DNA of 64,000 bases from an uncultured Sphaerochaeta sp. (GTDB lineage Bacteria > Spirochaetota > Spirochaetia > Sphaerochaetales > Sphaerochaetaceae), in the NCBI RefSeq assembly GCF_963666015.1, contig NZ_OY762555.1, forward strand, positions 2,108,001 to 2,172,000. The letters are read 5' to 3'. Positions 24,505-33,309 of this stretch are shown piece by piece (position 1 is the first letter of the stretch; every line of letters starts with the position of its first letter). The position numbers were made by a program, and so were the translations under genes. Below the pieces are notes generated by a model. That model had not been told where the DNA came from. It ran no database searches and worked only from the letters and a program-made list of their open reading frames with translations.

Positions 24505-25090
24505 GACTAACCTCACACTGACCGCCAGAGAGTTCTGTTATTCTGGAAGATAATTGTTCAGTATTGATTCTCGGCAGTGTACCTGTGATGGAAACATCCG
24601 TCGTGAATTCCTCGTTTTGAATATCCGCTTGAAGCAATTCGAGGTCAATCTTTGCTAGCTCATAGAGATTATAGGGTATCGTGAATGAGAACCTTGTTTT
24701 CTCTATCAATTCTTCTGTCTTGATAATGGAAAGGATTTCCTTGGCACTATCGCCATAGGCTTTTACCAGACCTCCAGTGCCCAATAGCGTTCCTCCGAAG
24801 TAACGGATGATGAGTATCAGGATATTGGTGACACCGCTCCCTTTCAGTACCTCGAGTGCGGGTCTACCTGCAGTATTTTTGGGTTCGTGGTCATCACTAT
24901 AGCTATAGAGATCTCCCTTTGGTCCAACGACAGCAGCATGAACAACATGATTAGCCCCTGGATGTTCAGCCCTCGTTTCATTAACCAGGTTCTTGATCTC
25001 GGAGAGTTCCCTGATAGGTTGAGCGATAGTTATGAATCGAGACTTTTTTACTTCAATCTCACACTGTGAGCGTTGCTTGAGTATTTTCAT
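24491..25090 (-). CDS. YigZ/IMPACT family protein
   Basis: YigZ-like protein of 199 residues (IMPACT N-terminal domain plus a small C-terminal domain), proposed to interact with translation factors; exact role unknown. Family signatures: KKSRFITIAQPI, then DHEPKNTAGRPALE and the RYFGGTLLGTGGLVKAYGD motif. ATG 25090 follows AGGTGG 4 bases away and lies 1 base after the aldo/keto reductase stop, so it is the last gene of a three-gene operon. Confidence 0.92.
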   Translation of the reverse strand: MKILKQRSQCEIEVKKSRFITIAQPIRELSEIKNLVNETRAEHPGANHVVHAAVVGPKGDLYSYSDDHEPKNTAGRPALEVLKGSGVTNILILIIRYFGGTLLGTGGLVKAYGDSAKEILSIIKTEELIEKTRFSFTIPYNLYELAKIDLELLQADIQNEEFTTDVSITGTLPRINTEQLSSRITELSGGQCEVSLTYL

Positions 25091-25091
25091 G

Positions 25092-25997
25092 CTACCACCT
25101 ATGTCCGAAAAGATTGTCCCAAGAAGGGGGAGCGCATGCACTTAATCGTCTTGCCACTTCATCCAACAACCTTTTCTCTTCTTCGTCAAGGCTGATTACA
25201 TCGGTTTCCAGGAGCGGTAACAGCTGCTGTGGTGAACGTGCTCCAACAAGGATGCTTTCAAAATCCTGGCTCCGGGCCCATGCCAGGGCAAGCTGAGCCA
25301 TGCTTAGTGCTTTCTCTTTTGCAAGGAAAGAGAGCAGCTCAAGCAATTCGATGAATACCGAATAGGCTCTATCTTGGTACACATAGAGATTCCCCCTGCT
25401 GTCATTAGGCCTTAGGTGATGGTTGCCACTGAGCAAGCCGAGGCCCAGTGGGCTGTATCCCACCAAGGAGAGGCCTTGTTTCTCTGCATATTCCTTATAC
25501 TCTTCCAGGCCCCTTGTCCACAGGAGTGAACAAGGTATTTGCAGGAACGTGATGGGAAGGTCCTGCAACCTTTGCACCAAGGAGAGGGGGGTATTGGAAA
25601 GTCCAAGGGATTGAACTTTTCCTTGCTCGATAAGACATGCTGCAGATTCCACGATGGGTCTAAGGTCTACCGAAGAGCTAGGCCAATGCAGGTACAGGGT
25701 ATTAATCGAGGTCCTCTTAAGACGATCAAGGCTTTTCTGGACATCTTGTTCCACCAAGTTGGGATGTTTGGGCATGAACTTTGTATCGATTTGAACTGAT
25801 TTTCCAGAAAGGACTGAACCGAGCAATTGCTCGGCAAGGCCATTTCCATATGCTGGGGCGGTATCAAAATGTCTGATACCTGCCTTGTATGCAGTACTGA
25901 TTGTAAGACGGGAAGCTTGTGTGGTGCTCCCGGTCCAAAATCCATGGCTGGGACCGAACTGCCAGCTTCCCAGAGCTAGGTCAGAGCTCCTCTTCAT
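25092..25997 (-). CDS. Aldo/keto reductase
   Basis: NADPH-dependent aldo/keto reductase of 301 residues, TIM barrel. The catalytic tetrad is visible as Asp and Tyr in HFDTAPAYGNG, Lys in IDTKFMPK and His in LYLHWPSS. Closest to the YdbC/YajO-like branch by general pattern; substrate unknown. The first 17 bases overlap the Nudix gene, indicating translational coupling. Confidence 0.9.
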   Translation of the reverse strand: MKRSSDLALGSWQFGPSHGFWTGSTTQASRLTISTAYKAGIRHFDTAPAYGNGLAEQLLGSVLSGKSVQIDTKFMPKHPNLVEQDVQKSLDRLKRTSINTLYLHWPSSSVDLRPIVESAACLIEQGKVQSLGLSNTPLSLVQRLQDLPITFLQIPCSLLWTRGLEEYKEYAEKQGLSLVGYSPLGLGLLSGNHHLRPNDSRGNLYVYQDRAYSVFIELLELLSFLAKEKALSMAQLALAWARSQDFESILVGARSPQQLLPLLETDVISLDEEEKRLLDEVARRLSACAPPSWDNLFGHRW

Positions 25998-26925
25998 CGT
26001 CCTCTTCGGTGGTGACCAACTTGTCTACCATTGTCTGTCCATCGAAGATGAAGGAACCTTCAAAGCGTTTTCCTTCCATGGCAAGTGGAAGCCAGTGAAT
26101 ATCATCCTCCCACATCTTGTCATAGGGAATCTCACTTACCGGGCACCAGAAGGGGTTTGCTTCATCGGTTTCTTGGAGTTTGCCACTAAAGGAGTGAGCA
26201 AAATAGACATATCCTCGTTCTGAAAGACCATCACGGAATTGGAAGTTAAGCTTTCCAACGAGCCGCAGGTCATCAACCTCAAGACCAGTCTCCTCGGTAA
26301 ATTCACGTTTTGCAGCTTCAAGAGCGGTTTCAGTCTCTTCAATATGACCGCCGGGAGCGTTTACGAGTCCAGAGCCCAAGCCAGTCTTCTTGTCAATAAG
26401 AAGCACTTGATCATCATTGAACAGATAGGTAATGACACACACTTCCTTAGGTTCCCACAGATCCCAGTCAATGTCTGCAACAGAGGCCGCGTCACGATAG
26501 CGTGTATCCTCTTCAGCCTCTTCTGGTTGTGCAAGCTCTTTCTTCTTTTCTTCTTCCGCTTTGGCTTCTTCAGGATGAGCCTTGTAGTGGCACTCTTGGC
26601 ACAGATTGTCGTCATGACCGATGATGTGGTTGAAATCAAGTCGCTTGTCACACTCAACGCAGTGGAAACGGAATGGAAGGGCTCGCTTTCTCAATAGGAA
26701 AAGAAGTCCTGCACAGATGATGACTACCAACCAACCGAGATTGTGGTTCAGATCTCTGGAGAGTATGACTACCACCCCTACCTCAAAAAGAAGTAAGATG
26801 GAGGCTAGGTAGATGGTGGCAAACCGTTTCTTATAGGTTCCCGGAATTTTTCGTTGGGCAAGATTGAGTAAGAGGATAGCGATCAGAGCCCAAGTATAGT
26901 ATTGTTCGATGGTTTGAAGAATCAT
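25981..26925 (-). CDS. Membrane-anchored zinc-ribbon Nudix hydrolase, MTH1-like
   Basis: Unusual three-part protein of 314 residues. The N terminus holds about three membrane segments (residues 10-80), followed by a zinc ribbon (CVECDK and CQECHY), an acidic/lysine-rich linker, and a Nudix domain with the complete box GGHIEETETALEAAKREFTEETGL. The end, LPLAMEGKRFEGSFIFDG, resembles MTH1-type 8-oxo-dGTP diphosphatases, so nucleotide-pool cleaning at the inner membrane face is a reasonable guess. There is no ribosome binding site before ATG 26925; a promoter ends 8 bases upstream. Confidence 0.85.
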   Translation of the reverse strand: MILQTIEQYYTWALIAILLLNLAQRKIPGTYKKRFATIYLASILLLFEVGVVVILSRDLNHNLGWLVVIICAGLLFLLRKRALPFRFHCVECDKRLDFNHIIGHDDNLCQECHYKAHPEEAKAEEEKKKELAQPEEAEEDTRYRDAASVADIDWDLWEPKEVCVITYLFNDDQVLLIDKKTGLGSGLVNAPGGHIEETETALEAAKREFTEETGLEVDDLRLVGKLNFQFRDGLSERGYVYFAHSFSGKLQETDEANPFWCPVSEIPYDKMWEDDIHWLPLAMEGKRFEGSFIFDGQTMVDKLVTTEEDDEEEL

Positions 26926-26933
26926 GATGCTAG

Positions 26934-26960
26934 GGTATAGGGAGCAGGGTCCTTCGTCAA
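26934..26960 (-). promoter_or_regulatory. Candidate leaderless promoter of the Nudix operon
   Basis: Minus strand: TTGACG (26960-26955), 15-bp spacer, TATACC (26939-26934), then 8 bases to the ATG. The same 15-bp spacing occurs in front of the lysO-like gene. Confidence 0.5.
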
Positions 26961-27040
26961 GCTTGGGATGCTATTCTCGTTGCTCATAGATAATTTTTGG
27001 AGTAAGCTAGCAGTAGTACCTAATGCTAGGGAGGATGCCA

Positions 27041-27706
27041 ATGAAACAAGTAGATGTCGCTACATACATCGATCACACGGTGCTCGCAGCTTCTGCGACT
27101 CGTCCTATGATAGAGAAACTTTGCAAGGAAGCAGCCCAATATCATTTTGCTTCAGTATGTGTAAACAGTTGCTGGGTGCCGCTCTGTGTTAAATTGTTGG
27201 AAAAGAGCGATGTAAAGGTTTGTACCGTGGTTGGGTTCCCCTTGGGTGCAATGGCTACAGAGAGTAAAGCCTTTGAGGCCAAGACAGCTGTTAAGGCTGG
27301 GGCTGAAGAAGTTGATATGGTTATCAATATCGGGTTCTTGAAGAACCACGATGATGATCTGGTACAGGATGATATTACTGCAGTGAAGAAGGCTTGTGGG
27401 AATGCACACCTGAAAGTCATCATCGAGACCTGTCTTTTGAATGAAGAGGAGAAAGTACGTGCTTGTAGGTTGGCAAAAGCCAGCGGAGCAGACTTTGTAA
27501 AGACTTCCACTGGTTTTTCCACCGGTGGAGCGACTGCAAAGGACATTGCCTTGATGCGTAAGACAGTTGGTCCAGAGTTGGGTGTCAAAGCCTCTGGAGG
27601 AGTACGCAATTACGAGGATGCCATTGCAATGATTGAAGCAGGGGCTACAAGAATCGGGGCCTCAAGCGGCATTGCAATTGTAGAGGGGTCGCATGGCGCG
27701 AATTGA
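27041..27706 (+). CDS. deoC: Deoxyribose-phosphate aldolase
   Basis: DeoC cleaves 2-deoxyribose 5-phosphate to acetaldehyde and glyceraldehyde 3-phosphate, the last step of deoxyribonucleoside use. The 221-residue class I aldolase shows [24 protein letters not shown], the Schiff-base lysine in VKTSTGF and KASGGVR. ATG 27041 has GGGAGG 6 bases upstream. The next gene, a thymidine kinase homologue, overlaps by 14 bases, a sensible pairing of deoxyribose breakdown and thymidine salvage. Confidence 0.95.
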   Translation: MKQVDVATYIDHTVLAASATRPMIEKLCKEAAQYHFASVCVNSCWVPLCVKLLEKSDVKVCTVVGFPLGAMATESKAFEAKTAVKAGAEEVDMVINIGFLKNHDDDLVQDDITAVKKACGNAHLKVIIETCLLNEEEKVRACRLAKASGADFVKTSTGFSTGGATAKDIALMRKTVGPELGVKASGGVRNYEDAIAMIEAGATRIGASSGIAIVEGSHGAN

Positions 27707-28835
27707 GCAGAAGATTGAAAGTGCCGATTTCCTCAAAAGTCTGGGGTTTCCCACGCTTGATGTCCATGAAACATTCTCTCATTTTGATTTTACCTCGCCC
27801 GGACGAAGGGTCCTTCTGATAGGACCCATGGGCTCGGGTAAGACTGAGTTTGCAGCAAGGGTATGGCGGGATGCTGCCATTGCACAGAGGAAGGGGGAGA
27901 AGGTAAGAAACCTGACCAGCAGTGGGCAGGTTGATCGCCGCAAGGTCTTCTTCATCCGTTCTGAGATCGATGGTACCCGGTTTACCGATTATCCTGAGGA
28001 TGCGCTCTGCTACCGCAGTGGATATGTAAGCTGTGGGGAGAATATTGCGAGAATCAGGGACTCTTTTGGTTTGGAGAGAGTGCTCCAGGACAATCCTACT
28101 GTGGGAACCTTTATCATTGATGAAGCATCTTTCTTTGATGAACGACTTGCCTATGTGGTACGTAATCATAGTTATGAACGTGGGGTTATGTTCATATTCC
28201 CTACCTTGATCCTGAACTTCCGTCGGGACCTGTTCAATTCCACTGCACGGTTGATGCTCGATATTGCAACAGATGTAATCCCACTTACTGCGTATTGTGA
28301 ACACCCAGACTGTATCAGTGATGCCTTCTATACCTATAGATACTACCAGGTTGAAGGAAAAGAGTGCCCCGCACTCTATTTCGATCCTCTGATCATTGTT
28401 GGTGGGGATTCCCATAAGGATAGCACCCTGGAACCGAACTATGCCGCTCGTTGTGATGAACATCACTATCTTCCCGGGAAGGAGTATACCTTCTTCCACC
28501 TCAAACCACTGGGTGAGCTTGCTTCCCGTGGGGATGAGAAACCATTGAGAAATGAACTAGCTGCGTTGAAGGGCGATATTGAGCAGTCAATGCTCTATGA
28601 GAATTTCTGTGAACGTTACCGGGGAAAGAAAGACGAAGACATCTTTTTCAATGCCCTTCTCCCGCAAAATATTGCGGAAAAAGCACTGGTATTTCTCTTC
28701 TGTGAGCAGAATCTTGTACCGGAAGAGGTGCTGCTTCGATTGGTTTCAGAGCTTGAGCTGGATACCAGCTATCTTTCCAAGGTCCTTTCCGACAACAAGC
28801 GGCCTGTCTCCTTCGAGCAGCCGCTCTTGTTATAG
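27693..28835 (+). CDS. Divergent thymidine kinase-like P-loop protein
   Basis: P-loop protein of 380 residues related to type II thymidine kinases but about twice their usual length. It has Walker [11 protein letters not shown] (compare GPMFSGKS), Walker [11 protein letters not shown], a lasso-like segment with a zinc site (CEHPDC, then [13 protein letters not shown]), and an extra 110-residue helical C terminus. Thymidine phosphorylation is inferred from the fold and from overlap with deoC, not shown. ATG 27693 lies inside the end of deoC with GAGGGG upstream. Confidence 0.75.
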   Translation: MARIEQKIESADFLKSLGFPTLDVHETFSHFDFTSPGRRVLLIGPMGSGKTEFAARVWRDAAIAQRKGEKVRNLTSSGQVDRRKVFFIRSEIDGTRFTDYPEDALCYRSGYVSCGENIARIRDSFGLERVLQDNPTVGTFIIDEASFFDERLAYVVRNHSYERGVMFIFPTLILNFRRDLFNSTARLMLDIATDVIPLTAYCEHPDCISDAFYTYRYYQVEGKECPALYFDPLIIVGGDSHKDSTLEPNYAARCDEHHYLPGKEYTFFHLKPLGELASRGDEKPLRNELAALKGDIEQSMLYENFCERYRGKKDEDIFFNALLPQNIAEKALVFLFCEQNLVPEEVLLRLVSELELDTSYLSKVLSDNKRPVSFEQPLLL

Positions 28836-28857
28836 AGTACGGAAAGATACAAAAACC

Positions 28858-28890
28858 TGCCATGAAAAGCCCTTGAGGGCTCTTCTGGCA
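28858..28890 (+). terminator. Hairpin between the TK-like and TIM-barrel genes
   Basis: Bulged stem: TGCCA pairs with TGGCA, and AGCCC with GGGCT around a TTGA-type loop. It lies between convergent genes. There is no strong U-tract, so its role as a terminator is tentative. Confidence 0.4.
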
Positions 28891-28894
28891 TGGT

Positions 28895-29773
28895 TCAGTA
28901 TGTAGAGAGTAATGAAAGTGTTTCTTTCAAGGTAGAGACCGTAAGATCTTCGAGCAGGGCAGGGACTTCAATATTTCTCCTTCTTAGTTCCCCAAAAAGA
29001 AATTTCCAGTCCAGAACCCCATCCCCTACCGTCAGGTCCCCGACCTTTATACCTTGATCGTTAAGCTTGTAGTCCTTGACGTGGATTGCTGCAATCTTGT
29101 CTCCGAATGCATCGAGGGCGGAGCAGAAGAAATCTTTCTGGGCCGCAAAGGAGGGAGTGCCCATAACACTACCATCTGCCTCGCTTATCCCGATCCATGG
29201 GACGAGATTAGCCGGGTCATAGATGACTCTGAGGTGAGGACTGTCGAACTTATCCATCAAGGCTGCCATTCTTGGTATGGTGCTGATGGTATGCTGTTTG
29301 CTTACAGCTTCAATACCGATGATTGCATCATACTTAACGGCAGCTTCAAGGAGCCGCTCTATGCTTCGGTAGAAGATGTCGAGAACCTTGGCACTTGCCG
29401 TCTCGCTGTGGTAGGAGTTGTCATGGCGGAAGGAGCCGGTTTCGGTTCCTACCAAAGGGCATCCAAGGAGGTTGGCATATTTTAGGTGGTTTTCAAATTT
29501 ACGCAGCTCTGCATCCCTCGCCGCCTTGTCAGGATGTACGGGATTGATGTAGCTTCCAAAAACTCCTACGTATGCACCTTTTTCCATGAGTGCATCGCGA
29601 ACGGAGATGATGAACTGCTCGCTGTAGTCTTCTGCATCAGGAGCGTTCTTGAGAACTTTTTTCAATGCAAGCTGAATGGGGATTGAGTTCCCATAGAGGG
29701 AAATCTCGCTTGCAAGGTCGCTGATGGTATCGAATGTACCAAGATCGTGAGCTCTGATTCCTAACTGTTTCAT
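28895..29773 (-). CDS. Sugar phosphate isomerase/epimerase-like TIM-barrel protein
   Basis: Xylose isomerase-like TIM barrel (AP endonuclease 2 superfamily) of 292 residues. Metal-binding and fold motifs: IGIEAVSKQHT (Glu), VIYDPANL (Asp), AIHVKDYK (His/Asp) and LLEDLTVSTLKET near the C terminus. Such enzymes epimerise or isomerise sugars and inositols; with a GH28 gene divergent from it, an acidic-sugar substrate is possible but unproven. ATG 29773 is preceded 7 bases away by TACAAT with a TTTACT -35, and no ribosome binding site: probably leaderless. Confidence 0.85.
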   Translation of the reverse strand: MKQLGIRAHDLGTFDTISDLASEISLYGNSIPIQLALKKVLKNAPDAEDYSEQFIISVRDALMEKGAYVGVFGSYINPVHPDKAARDAELRKFENHLKYANLLGCPLVGTETGSFRHDNSYHSETASAKVLDIFYRSIERLLEAAVKYDAIIGIEAVSKQHTISTIPRMAALMDKFDSPHLRVIYDPANLVPWIGISEADGSVMGTPSFAAQKDFFCSALDAFGDKIAAIHVKDYKLNDQGIKVGDLTVGDGVLDWKFLFGELRRRNIEVPALLEDLTVSTLKETLSLLSTY

Positions 29774-29780
29774 AGCTGGT

Positions 29781-29809
29781 ATTGTAGGAGACAGGGTGGT
29801 AAAAGTAAA
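29781..29809 (-). promoter_or_regulatory. Candidate leaderless promoter of the TIM-barrel gene
   Basis: Minus strand: -35 TTTACT (29809-29804), 17-bp spacer, -10 TACAAT (29786-29781), 7 bases to the ATG. Confidence 0.55.
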
Positions 29810-29824
29810 GAAAGAGGTAATTGC

Positions 29825-31192
29825 ATGAACAAGGAATATACGCTGGCAGATTTCGGTGCCATCGGAGATGGTCAGTTTGATAACAGCGAAGTCTTCAAAA
29901 GAGCGTTTGAAAGCTTGCAAAGGGGGGGGCTTTTGCGTATCGAGCCAGGAGAGTACCTGAGCGGCCCAATACACATCACTGCAACAAATCTTGTGGTGGA
30001 ATTTGAAACAGGTGCAACCATACGCTTTATTGCCGAAGAGAACCGCTACCGACCTTTCTATTCACGATGGGAAGGTGTGAACTGTTACTGTATGCATCCT
30101 TGTTTGCTGATCAATGAATCAGATGGGCTCATCTTTCGTGGGAAGGGAATCCTCGACGGAAGTGGTCCTTGGTGGTGGGCTACCGCTCAACAGAAACGAA
30201 ATACACAGAACGGCCCTGTCTCAGCCATCGAGACTGAACTGGCCAAGTTGAACCCTGGTTATGAGAGACAGAGTGGGGGGGGAGGGGGCCGTCAGAGTCA
30301 GTTTCTTCGTCCTCCCTTGTTGCAGATCAGGGAGAGCAATAATGTGAAGATTGAGGGACTGACCATACAGAACAGCCCTTTCTGGACCGTGCATCCCCTC
30401 TACAGTACAAACATCATTCTCAAGGATCTTTCCGTAATGAACCCACAGGATGCACCCAACACCGATGGAATCGATGTCGACTCTTGCTCTTTTGTAACGA
30501 TTAAGAATTGTTTGATTGACGTTGGAGATGATGGGATTGCCCTAAAGAGTGGAAGCGGAAAAGATGGCGTTGCTGTGAATCGGAAGACCAGCGACATCCT
30601 TATCGAGGGATGTACTGTGAGACACGCACATGGGGGAGCCGTTATCGGCAGTGAGACTGCTGCAGGTATCCATGATGTGGTGGTACGTTCCTGTTTCTTT
30701 GATGGTACCGATAGAGGTATCAGGATAAAGACCAGAAGAGGCCGGGGTGGGCAAATTTCTGACCTGCATTTCCATGATATCAGGATGGACAACAACCTTT
30801 GCCCGCTTACGGTGAACATGTACTACCGTTGTGGTAGTCTGGATGCTGAGGATTTCTCTTTGGACAAGAAACCGGTGCTTCCCACCACGCCTCATATAGA
30901 GCATGTCACCATTGAAGGATGCACAAGTATCAATAACAGATCCAGTGCTGCCTTCATTGTAGGGCTCCCAGAGTGTCCCATTCGTGATCTGGTGATTTCT
31001 GGTTGTACATTTACGGTGGCAAAGGATTTTCTGGAACCGGTTAGTGAAAGCGAGATGTATGAAGGACTCCCTGATACAGAGGGGCGTGGAATCAGGTTAC
31101 GGAATGTTTCATTGACGGCTCAGAATGTAATCGTTCAAGGAGTAGTAGAGGAGTATAGCATCGAAGAGGACGTTGTTCTCACACGTGAGTAG
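29825..31192 (+). CDS. GH28 polygalacturonase-like glycoside hydrolase
   Basis: Parallel beta-helix GH28 enzyme of 455 residues that should hydrolyse galacturonan or related pectic oligosaccharides. Catalytic motifs are all visible: NTDGIDVDSC (NTD), VGDDGIALKSG (DD), RHAHGGAVIGSE (the HG site) and RGIRIKTRRG (RIK). No signal peptide, so it probably acts on imported oligomers. GAGG lies 9 bases before ATG 29825. The gene holds two G8 tracts (29932-29939 and 30275-30282), the second in a Gly-rich loop, which are potential slippage sites. Confidence 0.92.
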   Translation: MNKEYTLADFGAIGDGQFDNSEVFKRAFESLQRGGLLRIEPGEYLSGPIHITATNLVVEFETGATIRFIAEENRYRPFYSRWEGVNCYCMHPCLLINESDGLIFRGKGILDGSGPWWWATAQQKRNTQNGPVSAIETELAKLNPGYERQSGGGGGRQSQFLRPPLLQIRESNNVKIEGLTIQNSPFWTVHPLYSTNIILKDLSVMNPQDAPNTDGIDVDSCSFVTIKNCLIDVGDDGIALKSGSGKDGVAVNRKTSDILIEGCTVRHAHGGAVIGSETAAGIHDVVVRSCFFDGTDRGIRIKTRRGRGGQISDLHFHDIRMDNNLCPLTVNMYYRCGSLDAEDFSLDKKPVLPTTPHIEHVTIEGCTSINNRSSAAFIVGLPECPIRDLVISGCTFTVAKDFLEPVSESEMYEGLPDTEGRGIRLRNVSLTAQNVIVQGVVEEYSIEEDVVLTRE

Positions 31193-31622
31193 TGTGTTTA
31201 ATACTATGTGGTTACTCTTTCTTGGTCTGAAATCTCAATTTCTTTAGTGAAAAAAGGGCAGGCTTTGGGTCTTGATTGCTTAATTTTGCAAGAATAATTA
31301 AACCCAATTTCCATACTTTTTTTGAGATTTGTATATGTTTCTTGGAGGAATTGTTTGGATTAACCTTTGAAATAAATACTATATTACAAATTTTTTTTAG
31401 ATGAGAAAGATTGTGACAAAGAGAATATTAATTTTTTATATAATAAATAAATAAATATAACCTAAGAGCGAACACCTGTCTTTGGTCTACCCTGAATCAT
31501 TAGTATTTTTCTTGGTTTTTATGATTCTCTGCAATTTGGCTCTTTCTATTTGAGAATATTGATTGTATAATTATGCGGTATATTACATAATTGTTCAACG
31601 AACCAAATTTAAGGGGGTTTCT
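31193..31622. other. AT-rich intergenic region upstream of the family 5 ABC operon
   Basis: 430 bases without a convincing gene and very AT-rich. I see a small dyad, TGAAATCTCAATTTCT, near 31228, a run TAATAAATAAATAAATATAA near 31440, and -10-like TATAAT (31565-31570) without a clear -35. The stretch presumably holds the ABC operon promoter, but I cannot place it with confidence. Confidence 0.5.
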
Positions 31623-33224
31623 ATGAAAAAAACTATTGTAATGTTATGTGCTCTGATGCTTCTCATCCCCGTTGTGTTGTTCGCAGCAGGCGCAAAAGAG
31701 GCAGCACCGGCAAGTACCGATGATTCAAAGATGGGCGGTGTTCTTGTCTTTGGTCGTTCCGGTGATTCGGTCAGTCTCGACCCAGGCCGTGAAACAGACG
31801 GTGAGTCATTCTATGCCACTACCGCAGTATTCGACACACTCGTTGAGTTTGTGCCTGGACAGACCGCTGTTCAGCCTGCATTGGCAACAAGCTGGGATAT
31901 TGCTGATGATGGTCTGCAATACACCTTCCATCTTCGTGAAGGAGTAAAGTTCCATGATGGAACACCGTTCAATGCAGATGCAGTTGTATTCTCCTTTGAA
32001 CGTCAGTTCCAGGAAGACCACCCCTATTACGATCTTGGACCTTGGAAGTATTGGGGCTATATGGATATGGACAATATCGTTAAAGAGGTCGTCGCTGTTG
32101 ATGACTACACGGTACAGTTCAATCTGAAGAAGGTTGAGGCTCCTTTCATTGCCAACTTGGCTATGGATTTTGCATCAATCGTATCTCCTGCAGCAGTTGC
32201 TAAGTACGGGGAAGACTTCAAGAACAACCCAGTAGGAACTGGCGCATTCAAGTTTGTATCATGGACAAAGGATTCCGACATCGTATTTGATAGAAATGCT
32301 GATTATTGGGGTGGTCCTGTATATCTTGACCGCTTGATCCTCAAGGTTATTCCCGATGCAACCTCTCGTTGGTTGGCATTGCAGAAGGGCGAAGTTGACC
32401 TGATTGACTTCCCCTCCAATGATGATATTCCTGCCATGCGCTCAACCGCAGGTATTCAACTTATCCAGCAGGCTGGTTTGAATGTTGGTTACCTTGCTTT
32501 GAACACCGAAAAGAAACCTTTTAACAACAAACTGGTTCGTCAGGCTATGAATTATGCTATTGACCAGCAGGAAATTGTTGATGGTGTGTATGGTGAAGCA
32601 GGACAAGTTGCAAAGAACCCAATTCCTCCTGGGATGTGGTCCTACAACGATGATATCGAAGACTACGGTTACAATCCTCAGAAAGCCAAAGAATTACTGG
32701 CTCAAGCAGGATACCCGAATGGATTCGAGATGGAGCTTTGGGCAATGCCTGTTGCACGTCCTTACAACCCAGATGCCCGCAAGGTAGCAGAAATCATGCA
32801 AGCCCAGCTGGTCAAGGTTGGTATTGACGCTGAGATTATCTCCTATGAATGGGGTACCTATCTCGACAAGACTGATATGGGCGAGCACCAGAGTGCAATG
32901 CTCGGTTGGACTGGTGACAATGGTGATCCAGACAACTTCCTCTGGGTTCTTCTTTCCGAACCTGCTGCACAGCTTCCAGCTGGTAATATTGCACTTTGGA
33001 AGAACAAAGAGTTCACCGCTCTCTGCGCAGAAGCAAAGGTTACCACCGATCAGGCAGAGCGCGACAAATTGTATCGTGCTGCTCAGGAAGTTTTCCACGA
33101 GGAAGCTCCTTGGGTACCGATTGCCCACTCTGTCGTAACTGTTCCAGCAATGGACTATGTGAACGATTTCGTGTTGTATCCTACCGGAAAGCGCGTATTC
33201 AAGCATGTCTGGTTGGATAAATAA
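31623..33224 (+). CDS. ABC transporter substrate-binding protein, family 5 (Dpp/Opp type)
   Basis: Extracytoplasmic solute-binding protein of 533 residues. The signal peptide ends VVLFAAGAKEAA, with no lipobox Cys, so it is probably processed by signal peptidase I. Family 5 motifs: FHDGTPFNADAVVFSFER, GTGAFKFVSW, ALNTEKKPFNNKLVRQAMNYAID. Family members bind peptides, nickel or oligosaccharides; with GH28 directly upstream, pectic oligosaccharides are a plausible alternative to peptides. AAGGGGG lies 6 bases before ATG 31623. A strong hairpin separates it from the permease genes. Confidence 0.92.
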   Translation: MKKTIVMLCALMLLIPVVLFAAGAKEAAPASTDDSKMGGVLVFGRSGDSVSLDPGRETDGESFYATTAVFDTLVEFVPGQTAVQPALATSWDIADDGLQYTFHLREGVKFHDGTPFNADAVVFSFERQFQEDHPYYDLGPWKYWGYMDMDNIVKEVVAVDDYTVQFNLKKVEAPFIANLAMDFASIVSPAAVAKYGEDFKNNPVGTGAFKFVSWTKDSDIVFDRNADYWGGPVYLDRLILKVIPDATSRWLALQKGEVDLIDFPSNDDIPAMRSTAGIQLIQQAGLNVGYLALNTEKKPFNNKLVRQAMNYAIDQQEIVDGVYGEAGQVAKNPIPPGMWSYNDDIEDYGYNPQKAKELLAQAGYPNGFEMELWAMPVARPYNPDARKVAEIMQAQLVKVGIDAEIISYEWGTYLDKTDMGEHQSAMLGWTGDNGDPDNFLWVLLSEPAAQLPAGNIALWKNKEFTALCAEAKVTTDQAERDKLYRAAQEVFHEEAPWVPIAHSVVTVPAMDYVNDFVLYPTGKRVFKHVWLDK

Positions 33225-33251
33225 ACGGTTGTATTGAGTATTGAATACATC

Positions 33252-33281
33252 GACAGTCACCCCCAGCCGGGGGTGATTGTC
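33252..33281 (+). other. Stem-loop between binding-protein and permease genes
   Basis: GACA-G-TCACCCCC, loop AGC, GGGGGTGA-T-TGTC: a very stable hairpin 28 bases after the binding-protein stop, with no U-tract immediately after it. Such structures typically protect the binding-protein mRNA 3' end and lower downstream expression. Confidence 0.75.
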
Positions 33282-33309
33282 TGATGTTTCTCATTTTTTC
33301 GAGGATTGT

